7,770 bases of DNA from Prevotellaceae bacterium (GCA_031289895.1 JAITOP010000372.1:1-7770), one strand, 5' to 3'; positions 1 to 6,926 are shown, numbered from the stretch's first letter. The notes: a model not told the origin generated them from the letters alone. A program made the numbers and translations.

Positions 1-130
1 TGTCCTGACTATCTTATTAATCCATTTCTGAAATTAACGCTCTACTCTTTACTTGATGCTTCAAGTTTCTCTGTTTCAATTATTTTCAAAGACCTTTTTG
101 CCCCTCTTGTTCTCATTTCGTTCCCAAAAG
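1..130 (-). other. Probable 5' leader of a ribosomal RNA operon (16S gene beyond the left edge)
   Basis: No reading frame is evident. Read on the minus strand, the transcript starting near base 130 has a boxA-like stretch GTCTTTGAAA (bases 93 to 84) followed by AATTGAAACAGAG, and a small hairpin CTTGA-AGCA-TCAAG (bases 65 to 52). A GTCTTTGA/GTTCTTTGA block followed by a GAAACA tract is what I know from 16S leaders in Bacteroidetes, where it serves antitermination and processing. The strong promoter just upstream supports a stable-RNA transcript. The 16S start itself is not in the window, so this is an inference; an untranslated leader of some other gene is the alternative. Confidence 0.5.
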
Positions 131-135
131 GGCTG

Positions 136-166
136 CAAAGGTAATGCCTTTTTTCTTTTTACCAAA
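136..166 (-). promoter_or_regulatory. Consensus Bacteroidetes promoter driving leftward transcription (likely rRNA)
   Basis: On the minus strand TTTG (166 to 163) is followed by exactly 19 bases and then TACCTTTG (143 to 136). This matches the Bacteroidetes primary sigma factor consensus of TTTG, 19-21 bases, TAnnTTTG. The DNA upstream (167-200) is rich in A and T runs, as at strong stable-RNA promoters. Transcription would start around base 130. It is the best promoter match in the window. Confidence 0.65.
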
Positions 167-361
167 AATTTTTGTCACTTTTTTTGCGAAAATTTATTAA
201 TCCGCTGATTCTCAATTTTGTTTTTTATTAATAATTTGTTGTTTTTTTAGGCTATATTTCATAATTATTAAGATAATTTGATATTTTTCACTTTCTTTAT
301 TCGTATTATTGCAATTTAGAAATTATTGAAATTTTAATCGTAGTATTTTTTAATTTTTAAC

Positions 362-440
362 CACAAAGTTCGCATTACTATATTGTATTCGACTTGATTT
401 TGCGCATAAATTATCCCACAAAGGCACAAAGTTCACAAAG
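362..440. repeat. CACAAAG short repeats in AT-rich spacer
   Basis: The heptamer CACAAAG occurs at 362, 417, 425 and 434, the last three spaced 8 and 9 bases apart. I see no ORF, RNA gene or terminator here. The surrounding spacer (167-361 and 441-470) is AT-rich and I can identify nothing in it. Such CACAAAG strings are, from memory, frequent between genes in Bacteroidetes; their function is unknown to me. Confidence 0.5.
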
Positions 441-470
441 ATTTTTTATATCGCAATCAACTTTTCTAAC

Positions 471-512
471 TTCTTGTTTCTTGTTTCTTGGCTCTTGATT
501 CTTGATTCTTTA
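471..512. repeat. Tandem 7-base repeat ending in the stop codon of the YihY-family gene
   Basis: Six consecutive 7-base units fill 471-512: TTCTTGT, TTCTTGT, TTCTTGG, CTCTTGA, TTCTTGA, TTCTTTA. The last three bases (TTA, 510-512) are the complement of the TAA stop of the adjacent minus-strand gene, so the array starts exactly where coding ends. The unit is not palindromic and no spacers are present. Confidence 0.7.
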
Positions 513-1865
513 CATTTCAATAAGGAGTTTGTTTTTTGGTGATTTTTTAAAATCTTCTAAAATTGTATCTACTAATTTTGAAATATGGTTATAATCGTCG
601 TTATCGGATACAAAATTGCTGTGGTTTAATTTTTCGAGATGAGAAAAAACTGTTGCAATAGTTATGCTATTTATATCAAATGCAGGCTGATAGGCATATT
701 CTTTTTCTGATTCCGTAACAACTTCTGAAAGTATGCCAACATCAACCAAATTGTTTACAACGGTGCGCACAATACGTGTTGGCAACGAAAGTTTTTCTGA
801 AATATCGGATATTTCCAAAGGTATATTTTCATTTTTAAAATTAATTGCAATAATTCGTGTAATGAGCAATGCAAAAATTTTACGTTGCATAAAGCTTGTA
901 TTTTCCGATTCTTTTTCGCTCTCGTAATTATTGATATTTTGATATGCAAACGACAGTTCCGCGCCAAGCAACACTATCAGCCAACTCAATTGCGCCCACA
1001 TCAAAAATAACGGTATTGCAGCAAAAGTTCCATAAATTGCGCTGAATTTTGTAATCGAAACCTGCGAATAAACGTATAAATCCTGAACTAATTGAAACAA
1101 CGAGCCTGCAATGATTCCGGCAAGTAAAGCGTGCGAAAATTTAACCCGCGTGTTAGGCATAAATTTATAAATCAGCGCAAACAAAATCCATATAGAAATA
1201 AAAGGAATACATTCATACAAAAAATTGAGTACAGGACTAATGCTGTCGAGAAAAGAAAGTGAAGATGTAATTCCGCCCACCTGATGATTCAACGCAAGCG
1301 AAACGCTGATTGATATCATCAAAAATACAGGCGCAATAATAAATACAGCCAAATAATTTGTAATACGATTTTTCCACGAACGCGGATTTTTCACATTCCA
1401 CACGTGATTAAACGATTCTTCGATATGAATCAGCAATTTTAAGCAAGCCCACAAAAGCATTACCATTCCTATACCTGCAATAAGTCCGTTTTTTGTATTT
1501 TTCAAAGTAGAATCAACAAAATTCAGCACCCATTGCACAACATCTTGTTGATCCGAAAAATTTTCAAATAAAAAAGTTCTAAGTTCCGTTTCGTAATTAA
1601 AGCCTTTTGCCAAAGCAAAAATCAATGCGGCAACGGGAATCAGCGACATTATTGTATAATACGTCAGAGCCGAAGCGCGTATGGTAATTTTATCGTCGAT
1701 AAACGAACGTATTGCAATTATAATTATTTTCAGCTGACGGGTGAGAAAAGTGTCGCGATAGCTTGGTTTTTCGTTAGTTAAATGCCATATATCGCGCGTA
1801 ACAAATCGTATTGAATAGTTTATAAAATTAGATATAATTTTAAATATGTTCTTATTTTTTTTCAA
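510..1865 (-). CDS. YihY/BrkB-family inner membrane protein (former 'ribonuclease BN' family)
   Basis: An integral membrane protein of about 451 residues. The family was once called ribonuclease BN, but that nuclease activity belongs to another protein, so its role (transport or envelope function) remains uncertain. Numbered from the TTG at 1865, the family signature RASALTYYTIMSLIP lies near residues 63-77. Six hydrophobic segments fall near 73-87, 127-146, 171-192, 214-233, 246-266 and 284-308, the last leading into GAELSFAYQN. Residues about 328-385 look like a winged-helix domain (EISDISEKLSLPTRIVRTVVNNL), seen in longer family members. The open frame extends to a TTG at 1925, but a TACCTTTG promoter box lies between the two TTGs, so I choose 1865, giving MKKNKNIFKII. 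No in-frame ATG exists before the first membrane segment. Family assignment is firm; the exact start is not. Confidence 0.85.
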   Translation of the reverse strand: MKKNKNIFKIISNFINYSIRFVTRDIWHLTNEKPSYRDTFLTRQLKIIIIAIRSFIDDKITIRASALTYYTIMSLIPVAALIFALAKGFNYETELRTFLFENFSDQQDVVQWVLNFVDSTLKNTKNGLIAGIGMVMLLWACLKLLIHIEESFNHVWNVKNPRSWKNRITNYLAVFIIAPVFLMISISVSLALNHQVGGITSSLSFLDSISPVLNFLYECIPFISIWILFALIYKFMPNTRVKFSHALLAGIIAGSLFQLVQDLYVYSQVSITKFSAIYGTFAAIPLFLMWAQLSWLIVLLGAELSFAYQNINNYESEKESENTSFMQRKIFALLITRIIAINFKNENIPLEISDISEKLSLPTRIVRTVVNNLVDVGILSEVVTESEKEYAYQPAFDINSITIATVFSHLEKLNHSNFVSDNDDYNHISKLVDTILEDFKKSPKNKLLIEM

Positions 1866-1896
1866 TTGTCTGTGTATTGATATTAATTTTGAGTGC

Positions 1897-1926
1897 CAAA
1901 GGTACAAAATAAAATGTTCAAACAAT
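1897..1926 (-). promoter_or_regulatory. Promoter of the YihY-family gene
   Basis: On the minus strand TACCTTTG (1904 to 1897) matches the Bacteroidetes -7 box fully. An ATTG (1926 to 1923), three of four bases of the -33 box, stands 18 bases upstream. Transcription would start near 1890, about 25 bases before the TTG at 1865, which rules out translation from the TTG at 1925 on this transcript. Confidence 0.5.
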
Positions 1927-1965
1927 GTTTATTTAGATAAATATTTTTTATTCACAATTATTTTG

Positions 1966-1973
1966 TACTTTTG
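1966..1973 (+). promoter_or_regulatory. -7 box of the tRNA-Leu(CAG) promoter
   Basis: TACTTTTG matches TAnnTTTG and ends 10 bases before the mature tRNA, so the 5' leader would be only a few bases. No good -33 TTTG is visible at the usual distance; the region is simply AT-rich. The second tRNA has the same box at nearly the same distance, which supports the call. Confidence 0.6.
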
Positions 1974-1983
1974 CGCCGTCAAA

Positions 1984-2067
<84 letters not shown>

Positions 2068-2087
2068 CAAAAAATTTTAAGGTTGCT

Positions 2088-2117
2088 GTTGTATTAATTT
2101 ATAAATGAGTACTTTTG
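2088..2117 (+). promoter_or_regulatory. Promoter of tRNA-Leu(GAG)
   Basis: TACTTTTG (2110-2117) matches the Bacteroidetes -7 box and ends 11 bases before the tRNA. GTTG (2088-2091) lies 18 bases upstream as a three-of-four match to the -33 TTTG. The two tRNAs therefore probably have separate promoters, although read-through from the first remains possible because no terminator lies between them. Confidence 0.6.
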
Positions 2118-2128
2118 CAACCTCAAAA

Positions 2129-2212
2129 GCCCAGATGGTGAAATTGGTAGACACGCCACTTTGAGGGGGTGGTGCCGACTTAGGTGTGCAAGTTCGAGTC
2201 TTGTTCTGGGCA
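2129..2212 (+). tRNA. tRNA-Leu (anticodon GAG)
   Basis: A second class II leucine tRNA. The acceptor stem is GCCCAGA (2129-2135) with TCTGGGC (2205-2211), discriminator A2212. The anticodon stem is CCACT/GGTGG (2156-2160/2168-2172, with one G-T pair) and the anticodon GAG is at 2163-2165, reading CUC and CUU. The variable arm is long (about 2173-2187) and the T loop is TTCGAGT. CCA is not encoded. It is a different isoacceptor from its neighbour, not a copy: the D arm and T loop are similar, but the anticodon stem and variable arm differ. Confidence 0.96.
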
Positions 2213-2250
2213 CAAAAAAAGCATTGATTTTTATCAGTGTTTTTTTTTAT
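2213..2250. terminator. Bidirectional intrinsic terminator between the tRNAs and the small membrane-protein gene
   Basis: An 8-pair hairpin (2221-2228 with 2233-2240, TTTT loop, two G-T pairs on the plus strand) is flanked by an A run on the left (2214-2220) and a T run on the right (2241-2248). On the plus strand it ends tRNA transcription. On the minus strand the A run becomes the U tract for the converging gene, whose stop codon (2247-2249) overlaps the T run. Confidence 0.75.
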
Positions 2251-2615
2251 TCTCTTTTCAATAATTTAGTTAACCAAGTAATATCTTTGTTATAAACAGC
2301 AAATAAACCGGCAATAATAAGTAAAAAAGGAAACACAGCAATAAAACCTTCTCCCCATAGAAGATACGTTAATGCTATTCCTGAAATTATCAAAAAAATC
2401 CCCATAAAAATATTAATAAAACTATTACTTTCTTTAACATTTGTGCGTTTTATTTTATTTTCTTTTTCGAGAGAATCAAGACTTGTTATTATCTGTTTAA
2501 TAACGTCTTCGTCAGATGTGTTACTTTTAATATAACCTAAAATTGAGCGATATGTTTCTCCTCTTTGAAACATTTTTATCGCATACTCAAATAATTCTTC
2601 TTTTGTTTTTTCCAT
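2247..2615 (-). CDS. Small two-helix membrane protein of unknown function
   Basis: A 122-residue protein that I do not recognise. It starts at an ATG (2615). Residues 1-60 are charged and helical-looking (MEKTKEELFEYAIKMFQRGE, then a stretch ending LEKENKIKR), resembling a small soluble helical domain. Two hydrophobic segments follow at about 67-87 and 90-107, joined by a short WGEG turn, and the protein ends in a basic tail (KLLKRE). This suggests an inner-membrane protein with a cytoplasmic N-terminal domain. It is read in the same direction as the kam operon but separated from it by about 95 bases including a tandem repeat array, so joint function is doubtful. It shows no similarity to KamE. 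Coding is supported by the sensible membrane topology and the terminator just after the stop. Confidence 0.65.
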   Translation of the reverse strand: MEKTKEELFEYAIKMFQRGETYRSILGYIKSNTSDEDVIKQIITSLDSLEKENKIKRTNVKESNSFINIFMGIFLIISGIALTYLLWGEGFIAVFPFLLIIAGLFAVYNKDITWLTKLLKRE

Positions 2616-2639
2616 GATTAATTTATTATGTTTTTTATT

Positions 2640-2711
2640 AGCAAATTAGCAAATTAGCATATTATCAAATTAGCATATTAGCAAATTATCACATTAGCAT
2701 ATTAGCAAATT
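2640..2711. repeat. Tandem 8-base repeat array abutting the kamD stop codon
   Basis: Nine consecutive 8-base units fit the pattern A(G/T)CA(A/T)ATT, with one ATCACATT variant: AGCAAATT four times, AGCATATT three times, ATCAAATT once, ATCACATT once. The last unit runs into the TAA stop of kamD (complement at 2710-2712). On the minus strand each unit contains TAA, and since 8 is not a multiple of 3 all frames are closed within three units. There are no spacers, so this is not a CRISPR array. No terminator hairpin for the kam operon is visible here. Confidence 0.8.
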
Positions 2712-4260
2712 ATCTCTTCATCAATTCCACAAACGCATTAAAATATTTTTCGCCTTTGGGTGTTACGCCATCGAGTCCTTTGCCGCCTGTTTTCGAGCGT
2801 TTTACATCGCCGAAGATTCCTTTTTCCAAAGCGGTGAACAAACTTTCTTTTTCGAGTGTTTCGAGCAAAATAATTGCATCGTCAAGCACTTTTTGGGCGC
2901 GTGATTGCATTATTCCGCCTTGTTTAAATTCTATTTCATCGCCTATGTTTTTCATGTTTTCGAAAATATATTTGGCGTTTTCGATTGATAAATAACGGTC
3001 GCTCATAAACGGTGTGTGAATTGCTTCGGTAGGCATTCCAAGCAGTTGCAGTCCTTGATTTGTCCATATTCCAATCATGTTAAAGAGAGCGTCTTGAATG
3101 TGTCCGCGAAAAATATTTCCTGTCATAAATTTTGTGGGCGGCATATATTTAAGCGGTGCGTTCGGAAATATTTCGCGCGTCATTTGTGCCTGCGCCAATT
3201 CGTAAAGAAAACCGTTTTCGAGCTGCGGATTCATTTCAAAAGCGTGTCCCAATCCCATTTGTTCTTCGGGCAATCCTGCTATCAGAGCTAATTGCTCGTT
3301 TATACAATCAGATGCTAAAACCGTGTGTGCTTGTTCGTAAGCATCGGCTGTGGTGAGATAATTATCTTCGCCTGTATTTATTATTACGCCTGCAAAACCG
3401 TTGATAATTCTCGAAAAATATTGGTCGATAAGCGTGCGTTGCATATTTATATCGCGAAAAAGTATTCCGTAAAGTGCATCATTAAGCATCACGTCCAAAC
3501 CTTCGAGAGCGCCCATTGCAGCAATTTCGGGCATACATAATCCCGAACAATAATTGCACAAACGAATGTATCTGCCTACTTCTTCGCTCACTTCGTCGAG
3601 AGCGGTGCGCATTATGCGAAAATTTTCCTGCGTTGCATAAGTTCCGCCGAAACCTTCGGTTGTTGCACCATAAGGAACATAATCGAGTAAACTTTGACCT
3701 GTGGTTCGTATAACTGCAATTATATCAGCACCCTGACGCGCGGCAGCCTGCGCCTGAACTACATCTTCGTATATATTTCCGGTTGCAACAATCACGTAAA
3801 GATATGGTTTTGCCCCCTCTCCTATTGTGTTCAGATAATGCGAGCGACGAGCCTTGCGATTGTTGATACGATTGATAGTTTCGCTGATAATGGGTTTTAA
3901 AACTGCCTCGATTTCGGATTGCGAATGAATTGGTAATTTTGTTATTTCAAGTTCGGTTTTTGCAACTTTTTCGGCTATTTGTTGCGGAGTTAATCCTGTT
4001 TCTGCCATTGCATTTCCTACAAAAAACATTATTCCTTCGCCCAAAACGCCGTTTTCTTTAATTTCATTAACCAAAATATTTGGCAGCGGAACGCCGTTTC
4101 CGTCAACATCGTCAACGCCCAGAAGACGGCAAATTGTGCGTTCTACGGCAACGGTAGTATAGTTTCCGACAAATTTTTGCACATCATCGGCAATATTTTT
4201 TGCAACTTGTTTTGCATGTTTTACTTTTTCAAAATCTAATCCTATTTTACTTTTTTGCAT
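2710..4260 (-). CDS. kamD: Lysine 5,6-aminomutase, alpha subunit
   Basis: Alpha subunit of the adenosylcobalamin- and PLP-dependent enzyme that moves the terminal amino group of beta-lysine (or D-lysine) from C6 to C5, the second step of anaerobic lysine fermentation. At 516 residues it is full length for the family and starts at an ATG. The block TTGQSLLDYVPYGATTEGFG (186-205) and the stretch LCNYCSGLCMPE (234-245) are characteristic. R185, S190, S239 and Y264 match, with an offset of one, residues I recall as holding the PLP phosphate in the Clostridium structure. The PLP-binding lysine and cobalamin domain reside in the beta subunit KamE, which normally follows directly but is absent here. 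The gene lies 21 bases after kamC and is surely co-transcribed with it. Identification is firm. Confidence 0.95.
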   Translation of the reverse strand: MQKSKIGLDFEKVKHAKQVAKNIADDVQKFVGNYTTVAVERTICRLLGVDDVDGNGVPLPNILVNEIKENGVLGEGIMFFVGNAMAETGLTPQQIAEKVAKTELEITKLPIHSQSEIEAVLKPIISETINRINNRKARRSHYLNTIGEGAKPYLYVIVATGNIYEDVVQAQAAARQGADIIAVIRTTGQSLLDYVPYGATTEGFGGTYATQENFRIMRTALDEVSEEVGRYIRLCNYCSGLCMPEIAAMGALEGLDVMLNDALYGILFRDINMQRTLIDQYFSRIINGFAGVIINTGEDNYLTTADAYEQAHTVLASDCINEQLALIAGLPEEQMGLGHAFEMNPQLENGFLYELAQAQMTREIFPNAPLKYMPPTKFMTGNIFRGHIQDALFNMIGIWTNQGLQLLGMPTEAIHTPFMSDRYLSIENAKYIFENMKNIGDEIEFKQGGIMQSRAQKVLDDAIILLETLEKESLFTALEKGIFGDVKRSKTGGKGLDGVTPKGEKYFNAFVELMKR

Positions 4261-4281
4261 ATAGTTTTGTTTTTTAATGTA

Positions 4282-5661
4282 TTATATTTTTTCTTTAGCT
4301 TTCCGTATAAGTTCGGAATTTACGCCAAGCATTTCGGCTATGCGAAGCGCCTCGTGCGGTATGTTTGTTTCGGTTTCGCGAATAAGAGAATAATCAATAT
4401 ATTGTTCAATATTTTTTTCATCTTTAATTTCGGTGTTTTCAATCAATCCGCGCACTCGCAGGCGGCGGCAGTCGGACGCAATTTTATCGTAATGCGTAGT
4501 TATAAAACTGCAAACATTTCGTTCCGAAAGCATATCAAGCATTGCGCTTACGATGGCACTGCCTTCGGCGGGATTTGTTGTCCGCGCAAGTTCGTCAATC
4601 AACACAAGCAGGCGTTTGTTTGCGGCGATTTCCGATAAAATTTCGTTCACGCTTTTCATTTCTGCGGCAAATGACGACAATCCTTGCAAATGATTTTGTT
4701 CATCATCTATACAAATCATAATTTTATCAACAAGTGCAATTTCGGCATCAACAGCCGGAACGTAAAAACCGTACTGACAAAGGTATTGCGCCAACGCTAC
4801 TGTTTTCAGAAACACTGTTTTTCCGCCCATATTTATTCCTGTAATCAGCGTTGGATATTGTCCGAAATTAATATCCACAGGCTGATATTTTCTGTTTTGT
4901 GTGTTCAGCAAATCTTTCATCTGAGGATTGAACAAAGCCTTGTACGCCGTTGTGTCTGCAACAATTGCAGGTTTGCAAAAATGCTCGTCGGTTGCTTGTT
5001 TTGCTTTTGCAAGAAGTATATCCAAATAAGCGATTTTCGATAATGATATTTTCAGATTTTGAGCATGCGACTGCAATTTTTTGGAAAGTTGCCTGCGAAT
5101 TTCATCTTCAATTTCAACAATTTTCTGATACAATTCTGCCGTCGAATCCGATTGTTTCTGTTTAATTTGTCGGCGCAAGGCTGCTATTTCCGCCGAATAG
5201 GCATCGTAAATATAAAACGTTGCTATTCGTGTTTTTTCGGGGTCAAGAATATTTATTATATCCGATAAATCGGGAAAATCAATCAGATTAAACGAGTTTA
5301 TCGCTTGCCGTATATCGTCAGTAATTATCGAAAACTTTTTTATCTCGAATAGTTCTACTTCGGTTAATATTATTGCGTTTTCGATATTTTGCAAACTGCC
5401 GCCTATATCCAAAATCTGTGATAATTTATGTTCGACATCGGCAAATATGCGGCTGTTGTTTTTATCATTAAGAAATGATATTGTTGTTTCGATTTTATCA
5501 AATTCGTTTTCGAGTTCCTGCTTGTCGGTTATAAATTTTTGAGCATAAAGATAACGGCGTGATAAAGAAGATTTCAAATTTAATTTATCAAGCAAATATG
5601 AGCCTCCCAGCGTGTTGAACAGGGATTTTTTCAGTGTTAGTATTTCATCGTTTTCGTTCAT
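4282..5661 (-). CDS. kamC: KamC, MutS-like ATPase, probable reactivase of lysine 5,6-aminomutase
   Basis: A 459-residue protein with a MutS-type ABC ATPase at its C-terminal end. Numbered from the ATG at 5661: Walker A GINMGGKT at 275-282 (the proline of MutS GPNMGGKS is isoleucine), a signature-like SSFAAEM at 329-335, Walker B LLVLIDE ending at D356-E357, and the switch TTHY at 388-391. The N-terminal half is largely helical and charged (about 150-225 could form a coiled coil). It lacks the mismatch-recognition domain of MutS (about 850 residues) and the Smr domain of MutS2, so mismatch repair is unlikely. In lysine-fermenting bacteria this gene sits with kamB and kamD/kamE, and the pair is thought to restore aminomutase that has lost or damaged its cobalamin. 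A TTG one codon earlier (5664) is possible; I prefer the ATG, four bases after the kamB stop. Confidence 0.85.
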   Translation of the reverse strand: MNENDEILTLKKSLFNTLGGSYLLDKLNLKSSLSRRYLYAQKFITDKQELENEFDKIETTISFLNDKNNSRIFADVEHKLSQILDIGGSLQNIENAIILTEVELFEIKKFSIITDDIRQAINSFNLIDFPDLSDIINILDPEKTRIATFYIYDAYSAEIAALRRQIKQKQSDSTAELYQKIVEIEDEIRRQLSKKLQSHAQNLKISLSKIAYLDILLAKAKQATDEHFCKPAIVADTTAYKALFNPQMKDLLNTQNRKYQPVDINFGQYPTLITGINMGGKTVFLKTVALAQYLCQYGFYVPAVDAEIALVDKIMICIDDEQNHLQGLSSFAAEMKSVNEILSEIAANKRLLVLIDELARTTNPAEGSAIVSAMLDMLSERNVCSFITTHYDKIASDCRRLRVRGLIENTEIKDEKNIEQYIDYSLIRETETNIPHEALRIAEMLGVNSELIRKAKEKI

Positions 5662-5665
5662 CAAT

Positions 5666-6685
5666 TTATATTTCTTTTATGTCGAACACAGGCACATTTA
5701 AATTTTCGCGCATTGTGTTTTGCAAAATATTTGTGTCTAAAACGTATCCTTCGGGCGACACGGGATTAACCGTAACGGCAATAAGTTTTGTTTTGTGCAG
5801 TACTTTTATGCTGCCGCCTTTTTTCTGAAACAAATTATATGTTTCGGGCGTTACAAATATTTTGGTAAAATCTTTTGCAATTAGTGTAAATCCGTTGATA
5901 TTGCTTTGTATGCGAAGAAAATCGAGAAGTTTATCGCTTACAACACCTGCAACAAAAAGCGTTTTACAATTGTGCAAATGTACGGAATTTTGCGCAGTAA
6001 GCAATGCGGGCAACATAAATGCCGATTCAATTTTCAAATCGAGCAGCGTTCCGTTGTCGGCGATGCACCACAAACCTTTGTCGATATCGGCAAGCAACAG
6101 GCGCGTGTTGTGGTCGGTTGTGTCAAGCGAAATAAGCTGGCACACAAATTTTGTTCGGCGCACAAGTTGAGTGATATTTGCAGAATAAGCCGCGCCTGTC
6201 GCCAAAATCATTGCCTCTGTTACCGTTGGCGATGCCAGACTCATCCGCGAAAGCGCACCGTCAACAATAGTAATTTCTGCGCCCAAGTCGGTATTTTGTG
6301 TTATTATTTTTTTTAATATTGCGGTGTTTGCAGGTCCCGAAAGCAGAGTTGCGCCTGTGGTTTTTGCGCGTGCGGTAACCAACCGTCCCAGCGAAGTGCG
6401 CTCGGTGCTGACGTTTAGAATTTCGGCTGTCAGCTGCTTGGTGAAATAATGTTTTTCGGACGTAACAAAAAGCATATTTTCAAATATCGTGATTTCGGGT
6501 TTTGCGGTGTTTGTAACTTGGTCAACACCTTCACCATCAATGCCTATCGACGTTACAGCAATACATTTTCCGCTATTGTGCAGTTGCGATAAAATGTAGT
6601 TCAGACTTTCGGTCTTCCCCGTGTTTTTCTCAATTCCCACAATAGACAGGCTGCGATATTTTAATATTTCGTTGATAAAAGGCAT
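5666..6685 (-). CDS. kamB: KamB, P-loop protein, probable reactivase subunit of lysine 5,6-aminomutase
   Basis: A 339-residue protein opening with MPFINEILKYRSLSIVGIEK and a P-loop GIEKNTGKT at 17-25, in the longer G-x5-GKT spacing known from dethiobiotin synthetase and related SIMIBI-class NTPases. A conserved-looking stretch IVDGALSRMSLASPTVTEA follows near 137-157, with the aspartate placed where a Walker B-like residue could sit. It is cytoplasmic, with no signal or membrane segment. It is the first gene of the operon, followed after four bases by kamC. The name and the reactivase role come from this conserved neighbourhood in lysine fermenters; I infer function by context and moderate sequence recognition. 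Upstream lies only a repeat-rich spacer, so kamA, often nearby in other species, is missing. Confidence 0.8.
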   Translation of the reverse strand: MPFINEILKYRSLSIVGIEKNTGKTESLNYILSQLHNSGKCIAVTSIGIDGEGVDQVTNTAKPEITIFENMLFVTSEKHYFTKQLTAEILNVSTERTSLGRLVTARAKTTGATLLSGPANTAILKKIITQNTDLGAEITIVDGALSRMSLASPTVTEAMILATGAAYSANITQLVRRTKFVCQLISLDTTDHNTRLLLADIDKGLWCIADNGTLLDLKIESAFMLPALLTAQNSVHLHNCKTLFVAGVVSDKLLDFLRIQSNINGFTLIAKDFTKIFVTPETYNLFQKKGGSIKVLHKTKLIAVTVNPVSPEGYVLDTNILQNTMRENLNVPVFDIKEI

Positions 6686-6690
6686 TTTTT

Positions 6691-6725
6691 TTCAATTACG
6701 AATTACGAATTACAAAATTACGAAT
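6691..6725. repeat. Short tandem GAATTAC repeat upstream of kamB
   Basis: Units CAATTAC, GAATTAC, GAATTAC, AAAATTAC and a final partial GAAT follow one another with a period of 7 to 8 bases immediately upstream of the kamB start. The period is like those of the arrays at 471-512 and 2640-2711, but the sequence differs. Confidence 0.6.
6713..6720 (-). promoter_or_regulatory. Candidate -7 box of the kamBCD operon
   Basis: On the minus strand TAATTTTG (6720 to 6713) matches TAnnTTTG and stands 27 bases upstream of the kamB ATG. No TTTG is found at the usual -33 distance, and the box sits inside repetitive GTAATTC units where such a match could arise by chance, so the call is tentative. I see no riboswitch upstream: the cobalamin-box conserved core is not apparent. 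Confidence 0.3.
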
Positions 6726-6744
6726 AATTATTAATTATTAGTGT

Positions 6745-6895
6745 TAATTCGTGCTATTCGTGGCTAATAATATTTTGCCGCTAATTACACTAATAAAAAA
6801 TGATTAATGGTTAGTGATTAATGATTAATTGCCACTAATTACACTAATTTTACACGAATAAAAAATAATTAGTTTTAATTCGTGTAATTCATGAC
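6745..6895. repeat. Paired direct and inverted repeats of the AATTACAC / AATTCGTG family
   Basis: GCC(G/A)CTAATTACACTAAT occurs at 6777-6794 and again at 6831-6848 (17 of 18 bases identical). A related inverse form, TAATTCGTG(C/T) followed by (T/A)ATTC(G/A)TG, occurs at 6745-6762 and 6876-6893. Each inverse copy could pair imperfectly with its neighbouring direct copy (15 of 20 positions for 6831-6850 with 6876-6895). No coding potential is seen. Between the copies lie short ATTAATG strings at 6801-6830. Confidence 0.6.
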
Positions 6896-6926
6896 TATAA
6901 TTAATCTATGATGAAAAATAATAAAT

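Noticed and set aside
733..967. Short frames on both strands inside the YihY-family gene
   Set aside because: They overlap a well-supported membrane protein in other frames and show no family features.
2247..2615. Remnant of the beta subunit kamE
   Set aside because: The protein has two membrane segments and no cobalamin-binding DxHxxG motif or other KamE-like stretch.
2640..2711. CRISPR array
   Set aside because: The units are 8 bases long and directly adjacent, with no spacers and no cas genes nearby.
4282..5661. MutS or MutS2 DNA mismatch repair protein
   Set aside because: Only the ATPase part is MutS-like; the mismatch-binding domain and the Smr domain are absent, the length is about half that of MutS, and the gene is embedded between kamB and kamD.
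2756..6316. Many plus-strand open frames of 65-136 residues
   Set aside because: They lie opposite kamD, kamC and kamB, are cysteine-, histidine- and arginine-rich in the way of antisense frames, and have no recognisable domains.
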